NCBI GenBank assembly: GCA_007618135.1
Contig: PHFX01000169.1
Location: forward strand, 1 to 37,013
Direction: 5' to 3'
DNA length: 37,013 bases
From: Candidatus Brocadia sp. WS118
GTDB lineage: Bacteria; Planctomycetota; Brocadiia; Brocadiales; Brocadiaceae
Of this stretch, positions 26,338 to 34,514 are shown piece by piece. Each line of letters opens with the position of its first letter. The first letter of the stretch is position 1. Below the pieces are notes generated by a model. The model did not search any database and was not told where the DNA came from. It saw only the letters and a program-made list of their open reading frames with translations. The translations under genes and the position numbers were made by a program.

Positions 26338-28062
26338 CTGAAGAATCATGAAATTGCATCGTTGTTTGAACGAATTGCCAACATCCTGGAACTCAAAGGG
26401 GAAAATACGTTCAGGATCAATTCATACCGAAAAGCTGCACGGGTAATCGGTGATTTGACGGAGGATATTGAGGAGATTGCCAGGACACAGAAATTGACTG
26501 AGATTCCTGGCATAGGGGAAGGTACGGCGGAAAAGATTATTGAGTATATTAATACCGGAAAGATGGCAAAATACGAAGAGGTGAAGGAAGGGGTTTCTGA
26601 AGAAACGGTAGCCCTGATGCAAATACCGGGTTTAGGTCCAAAGACCGTGGCGATGTTAAACCGGGAGTTAGGTATCGTTGGTTTGAGTGACCTTGAGAAT
26701 GCCTTGCACGATGGTAAATTAAAAGGGTTATTTGGAATCGGTGAAAAGAAAATTGAAAATATACTCAAGGGCATTGAATTGTTCAAGACGAGTCAGCAAC
26801 GAATATCTATCGGAATAGCGTATCCCATTGTGAAAAGGATTATAGCAGGGTTTCGGCATAATGCTCAGATTAAGGATATCCAGGCTGCCGGTTCATTGCG
26901 GAGGATGAAAGAAACGGTCGGTGACATAGATATCCTCGTGTCTGGTGCAAAAGGGGTGGATGTTGTGAAGTCCTTTGTCACTATGCAGGGGGTAACGCAG
27001 GTATTAGCGGCGGGGGATACCAAAGGAAGCGTTCGGGTTGAGGAAGGTGTGCAGGTTGACATGCGGGTTGTTCGCGAAGATGAGTTTGGTTCGGCATTGC
27101 AGTACTTTACCGGTTCAAAGGAACACAATATCCATCTCCGTGAGATCGCTAAAAAGAAGGGATTCAAGATCAATGAATATGGCATTTTTAAGGGGGACGA
27201 AAAGATTGGAGGCCGACGCGAAGAGGAAATCTACACGATCCTGGGGATGGATTGGATACCGCCTGAACTGCGTGAAAACCGGGGGGAGATCGAAGCTGCC
27301 CGGGAGAGAAAATTGCCAAAACTCATTGAACTCTCAGATATTAAAGGGGATCTCCACAACCACTCCAACTGGAGCGATGGTATCCCCACCTTCGAGGAGA
27401 TGGCCAATCATGCCATGAAGATGGATTACCACTATCTTGTGGTTTCGGATCATTCAAAGTCACTTCATGTGGCACATGGCCTGAAAGACGAAGAGCTGCT
27501 TGAAGAGATTGAGGAGATCGATAGGCTGAACAAAAAGTTTAAAGGGTTTACGTTGCTCAAGGCCACCGAGGTGGACATCAAGGCTGACGGTGCATTGGAT
27601 TTTTCTGATAAACTGCTGGAAAAGCTGGATGTCGTTGTTGCTTCTATTCATAGTGGTTTTAAACAGGGGAAGGAAAAGATTACCGAACGAATGATTGCGG
27701 CCATTCATAATCCTTATGTGAATATCATTGCCCATCCTACAGGTCGATTGATCAGCAAACGTGAGGGATATGAAGTAGATTTGGATAGGGTAATTGAGGC
27801 TTGTTCAGAGACAGGTACCGCCCTTGAGATTAATTGCTATTACGACCGGCTCGATCTGAATGATATCAACTGTAGAAAGGCCAAGGAGGCAGGGGTCATG
27901 ATTGCGATTAGTACGGATGCCCACCATGTGGATCAAATGTGGATGATGGAATTAGGTGTGGGGATAGCGCGCAGGGGATGGCTGGAAACCAAGGATGTAT
28001 TAAATACCCTTTCCGTTGATACATTGAAGGCTTTTTGCATGAAAAAAAGAAATAGGACGTAA
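26338..28062 (+). CDS. polX: DNA polymerase X family with PHP domain, probable CTG start
   Basis: A bacterial PolX of about 574 residues, a gap-filling repair polymerase with a PHP exonuclease domain. Helix-hairpin-helix segments (TEIPGIGEGTAEKI, QIPGLGPKTV, GLFGIGEKKIENI) occupy about 55-145. The nucleotidyltransferase motif VGDIDILVSG is at about 194-203, with VDMRVV at about 240-245. The PHP domain has DLHNHSNWSDG (about 338-348), VVSDHS, IAHPTGRL and STDAHH. Homologues begin MKNxEIAxIFxxIADILEIKG; here that alignment requires CTG at 26338, which has GAGGAG exactly 8 bases upstream. A TTG at 26362 is the conservative alternative and would cut eight family residues. All catalytic residues look intact. 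Confidence 0.9.
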   Translation: MKNHEIASLFERIANILELKGENTFRINSYRKAARVIGDLTEDIEEIARTQKLTEIPGIGEGTAEKIIEYINTGKMAKYEEVKEGVSEETVALMQIPGLGPKTVAMLNRELGIVGLSDLENALHDGKLKGLFGIGEKKIENILKGIELFKTSQQRISIGIAYPIVKRIIAGFRHNAQIKDIQAAGSLRRMKETVGDIDILVSGAKGVDVVKSFVTMQGVTQVLAAGDTKGSVRVEEGVQVDMRVVREDEFGSALQYFTGSKEHNIHLREIAKKKGFKINEYGIFKGDEKIGGRREEEIYTILGMDWIPPELRENRGEIEAARERKLPKLIELSDIKGDLHNHSNWSDGIPTFEEMANHAMKMDYHYLVVSDHSKSLHVAHGLKDEELLEEIEEIDRLNKKFKGFTLLKATEVDIKADGALDFSDKLLEKLDVVVASIHSGFKQGKEKITERMIAAIHNPYVNIIAHPTGRLISKREGYEVDLDRVIEACSETGTALEINCYYDRLDLNDINCRKAKEAGVMIAISTDAHHVDQMWMMELGVGIARRGWLETKDVLNTLSVDTLKAFCMKKRNRT

Positions 28063-28256
28063 GAGGGGTACCCAAGAGAAGGTTCTTATCAAGCGGCAAG
28101 GTAGATGATAAGGGCAAAATAGATTCGGGTCATTGTGAAAATGAGTGGGTAAATCCGGAAATCGCAAGGCTCTGGCGAAGCTGCAAAAGGCAGAAGAATG
28201 CAGCAGTTCTGTGATCAAGGTATGACGATGCTTTTGTTGTTTTGTGGAGAAGAATT

Positions 28257-29351
28257 ATGAAGAGTAAGGTCTATTTTATCAAGGTAGAAAATGGTGAAGG
28301 TGTTTCTTCCGTTGCAAAAAAGACGAAACGGCTCTTTGATTTTGCTGGCTTTGCAGATGCGATTCGTAAAAACGACATGGTGGCAGTAAAAACCAGCTTT
28401 GGCGAAAAAGGGAATATTGGACATCTCAAGCCGCCGGTCATCAAGGCCGTTGTTGACAAAGTAAAGGCGTGCCAAGGCAAACCCTTTTTGATAGAGACAA
28501 ACACCCTGTATGTCGGTCGCCGTACCAATGCCGTTGATCATATCTCACACGCCCACGATCACGGTTTTGGATATGAAAATATCAGCGCCCCCATTATTAT
28601 CGGAGACGGGCTCTTTGGTGAGCATGGCGTGCAGGTGGAGATCAACCAGAAACTGTGCAAATATGCGTATGTCGCTGGCGTAGCTCAAGCAGCAAATGCC
28701 ATTGTCTCAATTGCACATGTGACAGGACATCTGGCAACGGGTATGGGCGCCACACTGAAGAATATTGGGATGGGACTCTCCTCTCGCGGCGGAAAACTGG
28801 CCCAGCACTCAGGTGTAATCCCTCAAATCCTGAAGAAACGGTGCAATGCCTGTGGTGCGTGCGGCAAATGGTGCCCGGCGGGGGCAATCCAGATGGATGA
28901 TCAGCTTGCTGTTATTGATCCAAAGATATGCATCGGGTGCGGGGAATGTCTGGCCGTTTGTCAGTTCGGTGCTGTGAAAATTGCCTGGGACGAAAATACG
29001 GTCAATCTTCAAAAAAAGGTCGCAGAATACTGCCTTGCCATTTTAAAAGGAAAGGCCGGTAAGGCCGTCTTTTTCAATTTTCTGACCCATATCACCAAAC
29101 ACTGCGATTGTATGGACAAACCATTTCAACCTGATATTACTGACATTGGTATCGTTGCATCCATTGACCCTGTTGCCATTGAAAAGGCAACCGCGGATAT
29201 TATTCATGACCACACCGGAAAGGACTTCTTTAAAGATGCCTGGCCTCAAATTGATTATACCATTCAAATTGCCTATGCACAGGAGATTGGTCTGGGCAGT
29301 ATGGATTACGAATTGATACCTTGTGGACAGGAAGCCGGTGTTGTAGTTTAG
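28257..29351 (+). CDS. DUF362 protein with two 4Fe-4S ferredoxin motifs
   Basis: A 364-residue cytoplasmic protein. The first part is a DUF362 domain (MVAVKTSFGEKGNIGHLKPP, GDGLFG, ISIAHVTGH-like VSIAHVTGHLATGMGATLKN). Two 4Fe-4S motifs follow: CNACGACGKWCP from residue 196 and CIGCGECLAVC from 225. The DUF362 domain resumes after them. Such proteins are thought to be redox or metal-centre proteins of unknown reaction. The start at 28257 follows GGAGAAG at good spacing. An in-frame TTG five codons upstream is not preferred. It follows polX by about 190 bases and is convergent with the HAD phosphatase gene. Confidence 0.87.
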   Translation: MKSKVYFIKVENGEGVSSVAKKTKRLFDFAGFADAIRKNDMVAVKTSFGEKGNIGHLKPPVIKAVVDKVKACQGKPFLIETNTLYVGRRTNAVDHISHAHDHGFGYENISAPIIIGDGLFGEHGVQVEINQKLCKYAYVAGVAQAANAIVSIAHVTGHLATGMGATLKNIGMGLSSRGGKLAQHSGVIPQILKKRCNACGACGKWCPAGAIQMDDQLAVIDPKICIGCGECLAVCQFGAVKIAWDENTVNLQKKVAEYCLAILKGKAGKAVFFNFLTHITKHCDCMDKPFQPDITDIGIVASIDPVAIEKATADIIHDHTGKDFFKDAWPQIDYTIQIAYAQEIGLGSMDYELIPCGQEAGVVV

Positions 29352-29420
29352 ATGAAATAGGAAGGATTGCCCATCTTTGAGTTATTCAGTAGGTTTCTCA
29401 TCTCTTCAGAAGAGGCTCAT

Positions 29421-30098
29421 CTACAAAGAACTCCCTTGTACCATGATATTCAGAAGACGCAGAAGCTCCGTCGGCCTTTTAATCAATAGCCGCGCGCCAT
29501 TTTCCAGCAGCTCTTGTCCCGAACGGAAGCCCCAGAGGGCTCCCACGGGATACATACCCGCCGCCACGGCGGTCTTCATATCGATGGCGGTGTCGCCAAG
29601 GTAGACAAACTGTGATGGCAGGATATTGAGAAACCGGGAGATTTCCATTGCACCCGACGGGTCTGGTTTAAGAGGCACGATATCGCGCTGCCCCAGCACG
29701 AGATCAAATGTCCATTGGGGAAAATATTCACTTACACACCTCTTGGTAAAATCGTCCGGCTTGTTTGATAAAACAGCCATTTTCATGCCGTGCGCTGCCA
29801 GTGCACCAAGCATTTCTGCCACCCCGTCATAAGGTCTGGTCTTTATCTTCCATCCTCGTTCATATTCTGCACGGAATGCCTGGACACAATCATGAATAGT
29901 AACATCATTCCGTCTGTTCTCAGGGAGGGCGCGCCTCATCAGCACAACCGCACCATCACCCACCATGTAACGATATACATTCATATCATGCGTGGGAAAT
30001 CCGTTCCTCTCAAGAACACGATTTGCAGCGCTCGCCAGGTCTTCCAAAGTGTCAAGGAGTGTTCCATCGAGATCAAAGATTACGGCTTTAAATCGCAT
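29421..30098 (-). CDS. HAD-family hydrolase, phosphoglycolate phosphatase-like
   Basis: A 225-residue haloacid-dehalogenase phosphatase. Motif I is IFDLDGTLLDT (D9 nucleophile, D11), motif II AVLSNKP, motif III the lysine in PLKPDPSG and motif IV VYLGDTAIDM. The helical cap between about 15 and 85 fits the Gph (2-phosphoglycolate phosphatase) subfamily, which detoxifies a by-product of DNA repair and oxygen damage. Pyrophosphatase or other small-phosphate activity is possible. GGCGGA precedes the ATG. Confidence 0.85.
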   Translation of the reverse strand: MRFKAVIFDLDGTLLDTLEDLASAANRVLERNGFPTHDMNVYRYMVGDGAVVLMRRALPENRRNDVTIHDCVQAFRAEYERGWKIKTRPYDGVAEMLGALAAHGMKMAVLSNKPDDFTKRCVSEYFPQWTFDLVLGQRDIVPLKPDPSGAMEISRFLNILPSQFVYLGDTAIDMKTAVAAGMYPVGALWGFRSGQELLENGARLLIKRPTELLRLLNIMVQGSSL

Positions 30099-30192
30099 AG
30101 CATCCGCCTTTATAAATGATCCTGCTAATTATGAATTGACATCTTTTCCGGTATACGATAACATGCTGACAGCAATAAAATAAAGAGAAAAA

Positions 30193-30270
30193 GTAGGGGC
30201 GAAGCATTTGCCGTCTTGTACTTGTATATGAACACATGTATGCTAATGATAGCAAATGCTTCGCCTCTAC
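30193..30270. repeat. REP-like inverted repeat
   Basis: GTAGGGGCGAAGCATTTGC at 30193-30211 pairs with GCAAATGCTTCGCCTCTAC at 30252-30270, with one wobble mismatch and a 40-base loop. The aggggcgaagcatttg core is a well-known dispersed palindromic repeat associated with RAYT transposases. A RAYT remnant lies at 34.1-34.5 kb. Confidence 0.7.
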
Positions 30271-30407
30271 ACTGCGCGGTAAACATCACCATTATTTGAA
30301 TTTTTCAAAAAACTAAATTGTTACGAGAAAAAAGCCTGATGAGAAGGCTCCCCGGGAACTAATGACCCGTAATCAGCTCGAAAACGAGCAAAGGTGGGTA
30401 TACTCAG

Positions 30408-31853
30408 ATGACCAAAGACCCGATATCCACATCATGGTTTTCCATAAGCCGGCGAAAGATGCTGGGAAGTCTGCTGGTGGGGATAGGCGCTTTGCTTACC
30501 GGTTGCGGCATGACTTTCCTTGGACAATGTGCCAGTGATAAAGGCAAAGTCCTGCTCAATCGTGTTCCAGACCTTCCTCCAGGCCTTCGGGAGGCTGTCC
30601 GTTTTCCGCTGATTGAAGCTCTCCAGGGTCGGCGTGCCCGCCGTTTTGCACTCGGAGCCTCAATTCCAGCAGGCCCTCTGGCATTTACTTCACAATACGA
30701 CCCGATGCCGCTCAGCGAACTGGAACAGATGATGGTACTGCTGGCGGTCGGTGGCAATACCGGATGGTTCTATCTGCATCCTTACAACCCCAGGTATGCA
30801 CCGCACATCCCAAACTACGCCAGCGCCTCAGGCGGACGCACGTTCCCTTCGGCTGCGGGATTCCATACGAGCGAGTTTTTCTATACCGATGATAATGGCG
30901 TATATTTTCTCTCCACGCGCGACGCCCCTTCTTTGGTCGGGCGTAATGCAGACGGGACAATGGATCTAAACGCCTATTTACAGACCCATCGTTCTCATAT
31001 CCGCAAGCTTAAAGATGGACGCATGCACATACCCGCCAATCCGGCCCACATCGAAATGCATAACCCCTGGTGTGTGAACCTGCCGGGGAGTACCCTCATT
31101 ATGCCTGTGGCCGATCTTGCCCAGCATCAGATTGCCGCCCTCTGTTATCTGGTTCAGAATGGTGCGTGCATCTATGATGATATTCACAAAAACCCCATCC
31201 CTGGGATGGAACGGTTTCGCTCCCTGGTCGATGTGGAACATCCATATCCCCTGACATACATCGAGCAATTGACGCTGACCGAAGCAACCGCGGAGATTTC
31301 AACCGCCTGTTATTCAGGCATGCTGATGTTACAGGCAATGGGGCTTGGCGGCTGGATGTTCGACGGAATCACCCCCCTCAGCATCCTCGGCGCCAGCGGC
31401 GACCCCAAGGTACCCGGACTCGGATTCCGGTATGACACCAACGAGCGCTGGCCCCTGCCGAATGTGACCGGCCTGCCCGGTGTATTCGAAGGCTACTGTC
31501 CGCCTCATTATCCCACCATGCGGGCTGCAGTGGATGCGCTTGTCACACGCAAGTTCGGTCCTGGTGGTCCGTTTCATCCGGAAACCCCTGGCCCCTACCG
31601 CGAAAACCAGCGAATCCGTGGAAGCGGTGAGATACACAGCGAGGAATTCAAGGAGTGTGTTGTTACCATGGCACAATATATCTTCGACCGCTTCGGTAAA
31701 TTCCCGGGCGTTGTTCCCACGCTTTTTATGTTAACGTATCTCCAGGCCCATCACCTTGACTTAGAGTTTTATGACAAACACTTTAGTCCCGGGGCGTATC
31801 TTGAAACGCACGCCCACCACATGAAGCTATGGCATGCTGCGTCTCCGTCCTGA
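30408..31853 (+). CDS. Probable lipoprotein of unknown function
   Basis: A 481-residue protein with an N-terminal SRRKMLGSLLVGIGALLTGC segment. This combines a twin-arginine-like SRRKM, a hydrophobic stretch and a lipobox whose Cys33 would be lipidated. The body is rich in Pro, His and Gly and shows no repeats or heme motifs. PLSELEQMMVLLAVGGNTGW and LTEATAEISTACYSGMLMLQ faintly resemble nitroreductase-fold segments, but I would not assign that fold. GGTGGG precedes the ATG. The gene is richer in G+C than the amt region and borders the cassette block, suggesting transfer. Family unknown. Confidence 0.75.
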   Translation: MTKDPISTSWFSISRRKMLGSLLVGIGALLTGCGMTFLGQCASDKGKVLLNRVPDLPPGLREAVRFPLIEALQGRRARRFALGASIPAGPLAFTSQYDPMPLSELEQMMVLLAVGGNTGWFYLHPYNPRYAPHIPNYASASGGRTFPSAAGFHTSEFFYTDDNGVYFLSTRDAPSLVGRNADGTMDLNAYLQTHRSHIRKLKDGRMHIPANPAHIEMHNPWCVNLPGSTLIMPVADLAQHQIAALCYLVQNGACIYDDIHKNPIPGMERFRSLVDVEHPYPLTYIEQLTLTEATAEISTACYSGMLMLQAMGLGGWMFDGITPLSILGASGDPKVPGLGFRYDTNERWPLPNVTGLPGVFEGYCPPHYPTMRAAVDALVTRKFGPGGPFHPETPGPYRENQRIRGSGEIHSEEFKECVVTMAQYIFDRFGKFPGVVPTLFMLTYLQAHHLDLEFYDKHFSPGAYLETHAHHMKLWHAASPS

Positions 31854-32000
31854 CTGTTTTAAGACATAAGAAACCAAAGGATTTGTCGGGTTCCTGCAAT
31901 GGTCCTCAATCCATCTCCATAATGTTGATGATACCCACTCTTCCAGTTTCCATGCCACGGGATGGCTTACCCTATAAACTAATTTTAGAGATTTATTCAA

Positions 32001-32018
32001 TAGCCTATTTTCAGGCTA
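32001..32018. terminator. Short hairpin after the HD-domain cassette
   Basis: TAGCCT at 32001-32006 and AGGCTA at 32013-32018 form a 6-bp stem around ATTTTC, between the convergent lipoprotein and HD genes. It is a weak candidate terminator without a clear T-run. Confidence 0.3.
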
Positions 32019-32028
32019 ACCGCTCCGC

Positions 32029-32460
32029 TTAGGCGCCAAGCCCTCGCTCCAGAACTTCTTTCACTTGCTCGTACTCCTTGAGACGTGCGTAATCCCGTTC
32101 CGTCGGATTAGCGATACGCTTGAGATCCATGTTGTCTGCGACATCTGCGAGTTTTACGGCCCGCGCGATGGGGTTGCGAACAGCTCGGTGGGCTGCCTCA
32201 AGACGAGACTCCCCCGGTAGTTTCGTAAGGACTCGGACCGCCTCAACAACCTCGGCGGGGAAACCCTCGGCCTTGAGATCCTCAAATGTGACCAACGTAT
32301 CTTCGACCACGTCATGCAAGATCGCAGCCATTTGCTGACCCGGCGTATCAAGAGACAACATGAGCCGAAGCGGGTGAAAGACGTAGGGAGCGCCAGCCTT
32401 GTCCACTTGGCCTGCATGAGCTCGCGCTGCAATTTGGATGGCTCGTTCAATCGTGCTCAT
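32029..32460 (-). CDS. HD-domain hydrolase (RelA/SpoT-like), integron cassette gene
   Basis: A 143-residue stand-alone HD domain like the (p)ppGpp hydrolase half of RelA/SpoT. It has AARAHAGQVDKAGAPYVFHP (first metal His), AAILHDVVEDT (the HD pair) and VKLADVADNMDLKRI (final Asp). All metal ligands appear present. Small relatives hydrolyse (p)ppGpp or other nucleotides; the actual substrate is unknown. AGGAA is 6 bases before the ATG, and the start lies 14 bases after attC2, the normal layout of an integron gene cassette. Its stop overlaps GCCTAAG, a degenerate attC end. High G+C content sets it apart from the host genes. Confidence 0.85.
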   Translation of the reverse strand: MSTIERAIQIAARAHAGQVDKAGAPYVFHPLRLMLSLDTPGQQMAAILHDVVEDTLVTFEDLKAEGFPAEVVEAVRVLTKLPGESRLEAAHRAVRNPIARAVKLADVADNMDLKRIANPTERDYARLKEYEQVKEVLERGLGA

Positions 32461-32474
32461 GGCTGGTTCCTAGC

Positions 32475-32546
32475 GCCTAACGCTCACGTTGACCGGCCGC
32501 GGCGAGCGAATGCGAGCCAGCGGTCTGGTCGAACGTGTTGTTGGGC
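32475..32546 (-). repeat. attC2: integron recombination site (72 bp)
   Basis: Read on the minus strand it starts with GCCCAAC (RYYYAAC) and ends with GTTAGGC (GTTRRRY). Inside, CACGTTCGACC pairs with GGTCAACGTG, leaving one unpaired C as in true attC sites. A G+C-rich centre completes the fold. It separates the PD-(D/E)XK-like gene from the HD gene. Confidence 0.85.
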
Positions 32547-33443
32547 ATCAGCAGGTTCACAACCACGGGCAAGCACCGGAGCATTGGGTTTCGATGTCTT
32601 CGAATGTAATCCAAGCAAGCCGGGACACAACTGTCGCCCGTCGATCCCAGTGCGATGTGGAAGGTCACGGGCAAGCGAGTTCGGATTCGATCGATAATCC
32701 TCGAGCAGCCAACCATACAACCGTGAATGAGGGTGCTTGCGAAATACCTCTGGCGTGAGAAGCGCGAATAGTGACAGCTCCGGCCTCCGAGCACCAAAGG
32801 CTGCCGGGAGGTTCGGGTATCGGTCGAGCATCACGTCGATGCACCGCGCGACTTGGTTGCGGAGCATGTCGAACGACACGTGCGAGGAGATGTCCGAGAG
32901 AACCTTTGCCTCAACCAGCAAGGAGAAACCATTTCTGGGATTTACGATCACGGCGTCGAAGTGAGTGGCGCCTTCTAGTGGGCGCTGCGTTCCACGCGCG
33001 GCGGCATCGAGGACGTATGGGATGCACTGCCGGGCGCGAAGATTCTTCCGGAGCCAATCGATGTAAGACGTTGGCGAAGGAGCCTGAGCCTCAAAGTACA
33101 ATGCCAGGTCTCCCTCAAGGCACTCACGCCACGTACCGAGGCCATCAAAAGGCGGCTTCTCCCCGAATGCCCTGGAGAGCAGGGACTCAAGCGCAGAGCC
33201 TCGGTTCGGGTGCCCGAAGAGATACTTCAGGGTGCCGGCGGTCCAGAAGCGCTCGTCCTTTTCGATCTGCCTGGCTAGCCGGGCAGCCGTGATGGGAATC
33301 CTTGTCGTATCTGGATTGTGCGCCAGGAACTGCCGATACCGTGTGGCACTTCTCTCGAAATAGTCGAGCTGACCGTCTACGTCGACTAGGAAGTGCGGCC
33401 TCATCTGGTCTCGCGTGAAGCGGAGGTACTTGTCGTCGATCAT
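32484..33443 (-). CDS. PD-(D/E)XK-like nuclease-fold protein, cassette gene, probably frameshifted
   Basis: About 319 residues as the open frame reads. The segment THFDAVIVNPRNGFSLLVEA, followed by KVLSD, has the D-x(n)-ExK arrangement of the PD-(D/E)XK nuclease fold. The rest is alpha-helical and not assigned. The ATG at 33443 has AGGAAG correctly placed and starts 16 bases after attC1; an ATG at 33467 lies inside attC1 and is rejected. Near 32649 the frame loses coding character, while the alternative frame gives WDRRATVVSRLAWITFEDIE and stops at 32557, 10 bases before attC2. One inserted base restores this, so the gene is probably frameshifted or the sequence has an error here. Confidence 0.7.
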   Translation of the reverse strand: MIDDKYLRFTRDQMRPHFLVDVDGQLDYFERSATRYRQFLAHNPDTTRIPITAARLARQIEKDERFWTAGTLKYLFGHPNRGSALESLLSRAFGEKPPFDGLGTWRECLEGDLALYFEAQAPSPTSYIDWLRKNLRARQCIPYVLDAAARGTQRPLEGATHFDAVIVNPRNGFSLLVEAKVLSDISSHVSFDMLRNQVARCIDVMLDRYPNLPAAFGARRPELSLFALLTPEVFRKHPHSRLYGWLLEDYRSNPNSLARDLPHRTGIDGRQLCPGLLGLHSKTSKPNAPVLARGCEPADAQQHVRPDRWLAFARRGRST

Positions 33444-33458
33444 GTTGTTCTTCCTGCT

Positions 33459-33593
33459 GCCCAACATTAAGTATTTTATCCGTAGTTGAGCAGGATAATA
33501 AAACCATACCGATTATACCTGAATCTGTGAAAAGAGAAAGAAACTTATCCTTCCCTCTTCGCTAGCTCAATTACGGATAAAATACCGTTGAAC
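33459..33593 (-). repeat. attC1: long integron recombination site (135 bp)
   Basis: On the minus strand it opens with GTTCAAC (RYYYAAC) and closes with GTTGGGC (GTTRRRY). The arms GTATTTTATCCGTAATTGAG and the reverse complement of GTATTTTATCCGTAGTTGAG pair over about 21 bases with one mismatch, around an AT-rich loop of about 73 bases. Size and layout fit long attC sites. The cassette that should precede it is no longer recognisable. Confidence 0.75.
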
Positions 33594-33638
33594 GAAGCCG
33601 CTGCACCCCACACTATGGGGATTCAATCATACGGCTTC
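33594..33638. repeat. Nested small inverted repeat beside attC1
   Basis: GAAGCCG at 33594-33600 pairs with CGGCTTC at 33632-33638, enclosing CCCCA/TGGGG (33606-33610, 33616-33620). It abuts attC1 and may belong to the lost preceding cassette or to the transposon remnant. Confidence 0.4.
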
Positions 33639-33825
33639 TCGGTAAAATACTTTTTTTGTTACTTGTGTTGTTGATATTTGTCAAGAATGCTGTAGGAAAC
33701 ATCATGTTTTTCCGGAGATATTTTGAAAATTCAGGTATTCTTTCAAGGTATTTGCTCAAAAAGGGCGTACTTCTCCCCTTTGTACGGTAAAATACACTTC
33801 CCTATGAAATAAATCAAGACTAAAA

Positions 33826-34047
33826 TTACACCTCCCCGGGCGGTGAATGAATGAGGGGGAGTAATGTTTCTCTCCTCACCATCCTGCCTTTTCCACAACA
33901 AGGGCATATACGGGGATCAATCCCGGTAAGCCTGGTACATAATTCTTCCCAGCTCTCCGGTGCAGCTAGCTCTTGTTCATCACTGGTGGAAGCCCCGAGT
34001 ATCTCCTTACAGAGCCTTATCTTTGCCTTCCGATTCCGGTTGGGCAA
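33826..34047 (-). pseudogene. IS91-family transposase C-terminal remnant
   Basis: A 73-codon frame ending WEELCTRLTGIDPRICPCCG and KGRMVRRE, the zinc-finger-like C-terminal tail of IS91/ISCR-type transposases. The HUH catalytic core is missing. The 5' end is cut off at the GGGCAAG tandem repeat. No IS ends were recognised. Confidence 0.65.
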
Positions 34048-34065
34048 GGGGCAAGGGGCAAGGGG
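34042..34065. repeat. Short tandem repeat, GGGCAAG x 3
   Basis: Three exact copies of GGGCAAG at 34042-34062, followed by GGG. They mark the broken 5' edge of the IS91 remnant, next to the RAYT remnant. Confidence 0.7.
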
Positions 34066-34081
34066 TCACCTTGATTAGTGA

Positions 34082-34514
34082 TTAAATTTCTTCTAATCGT
34101 TTATGAATTCCAGCATCTTTCGATATCTGTGATTTCATAATCGTTACCCGCCGACTGATGGAAGAATAACCAAGACCAAACAAATTGCCAATCTCCTGAT
34201 TATTATACCACCCTGTGCTCCATAAAAGATGGATCAATAAATCACGATTGTGTTTGTCTGAATCGCATATCCTGGCGGATTGTAAGAAACATTCGTATTG
34301 CATTGTAATACCTTTGCGACTTTCTCTAAGATGGTTTTAGGATTGGTATCTCTTAAAACGTGCCGCTTCTGAGGAATTTCGCCATCAGTTTTTCGGACAA
34401 ATATCTGGACCTGATATCGTCAACAAACTTCTGTGAACCTAAAAAAAGGCCGTGCCAGAAATCTTCCCATATTCTTTTCTCTTCCCGGGAATATCTTTGG
34501 GTCGTTTCTCTATT
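34082..34514 (-). pseudogene. RAYT (REP-associated tyrosine transposase) C-terminal remnant, multiple frameshifts
   Basis: Three reading frames in order spell the C-terminal half of a Y1/RAYT transposase. The first has FWHGLFLGSQKFVDDIRSRY and LSEKLM. The second has EIPQKRHVLRDTNPKTILEK and VAKVL. The third, open from 34303, has KHNRDLLIHLLWSTGWYNNQ and EIGNLFGLGYSSISRRV. The last part is the DnaA-C-like helix-turn-helix common in these proteins. The catalytic HUH and Tyr part is absent. At least two frameshifts make it non-functional, though the 73-codon 3' frame alone could still be translated as a solo helix-turn-helix. Confidence 0.65.

Noticed and set aside
32477-32797. 106-codon minus-strand frame ending in MPNNTFDQTAGSHSLAAAGQ
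   Set aside because: The last part is simply attC2 translated in another frame, and the upstream part overlaps the nuclease-like gene.
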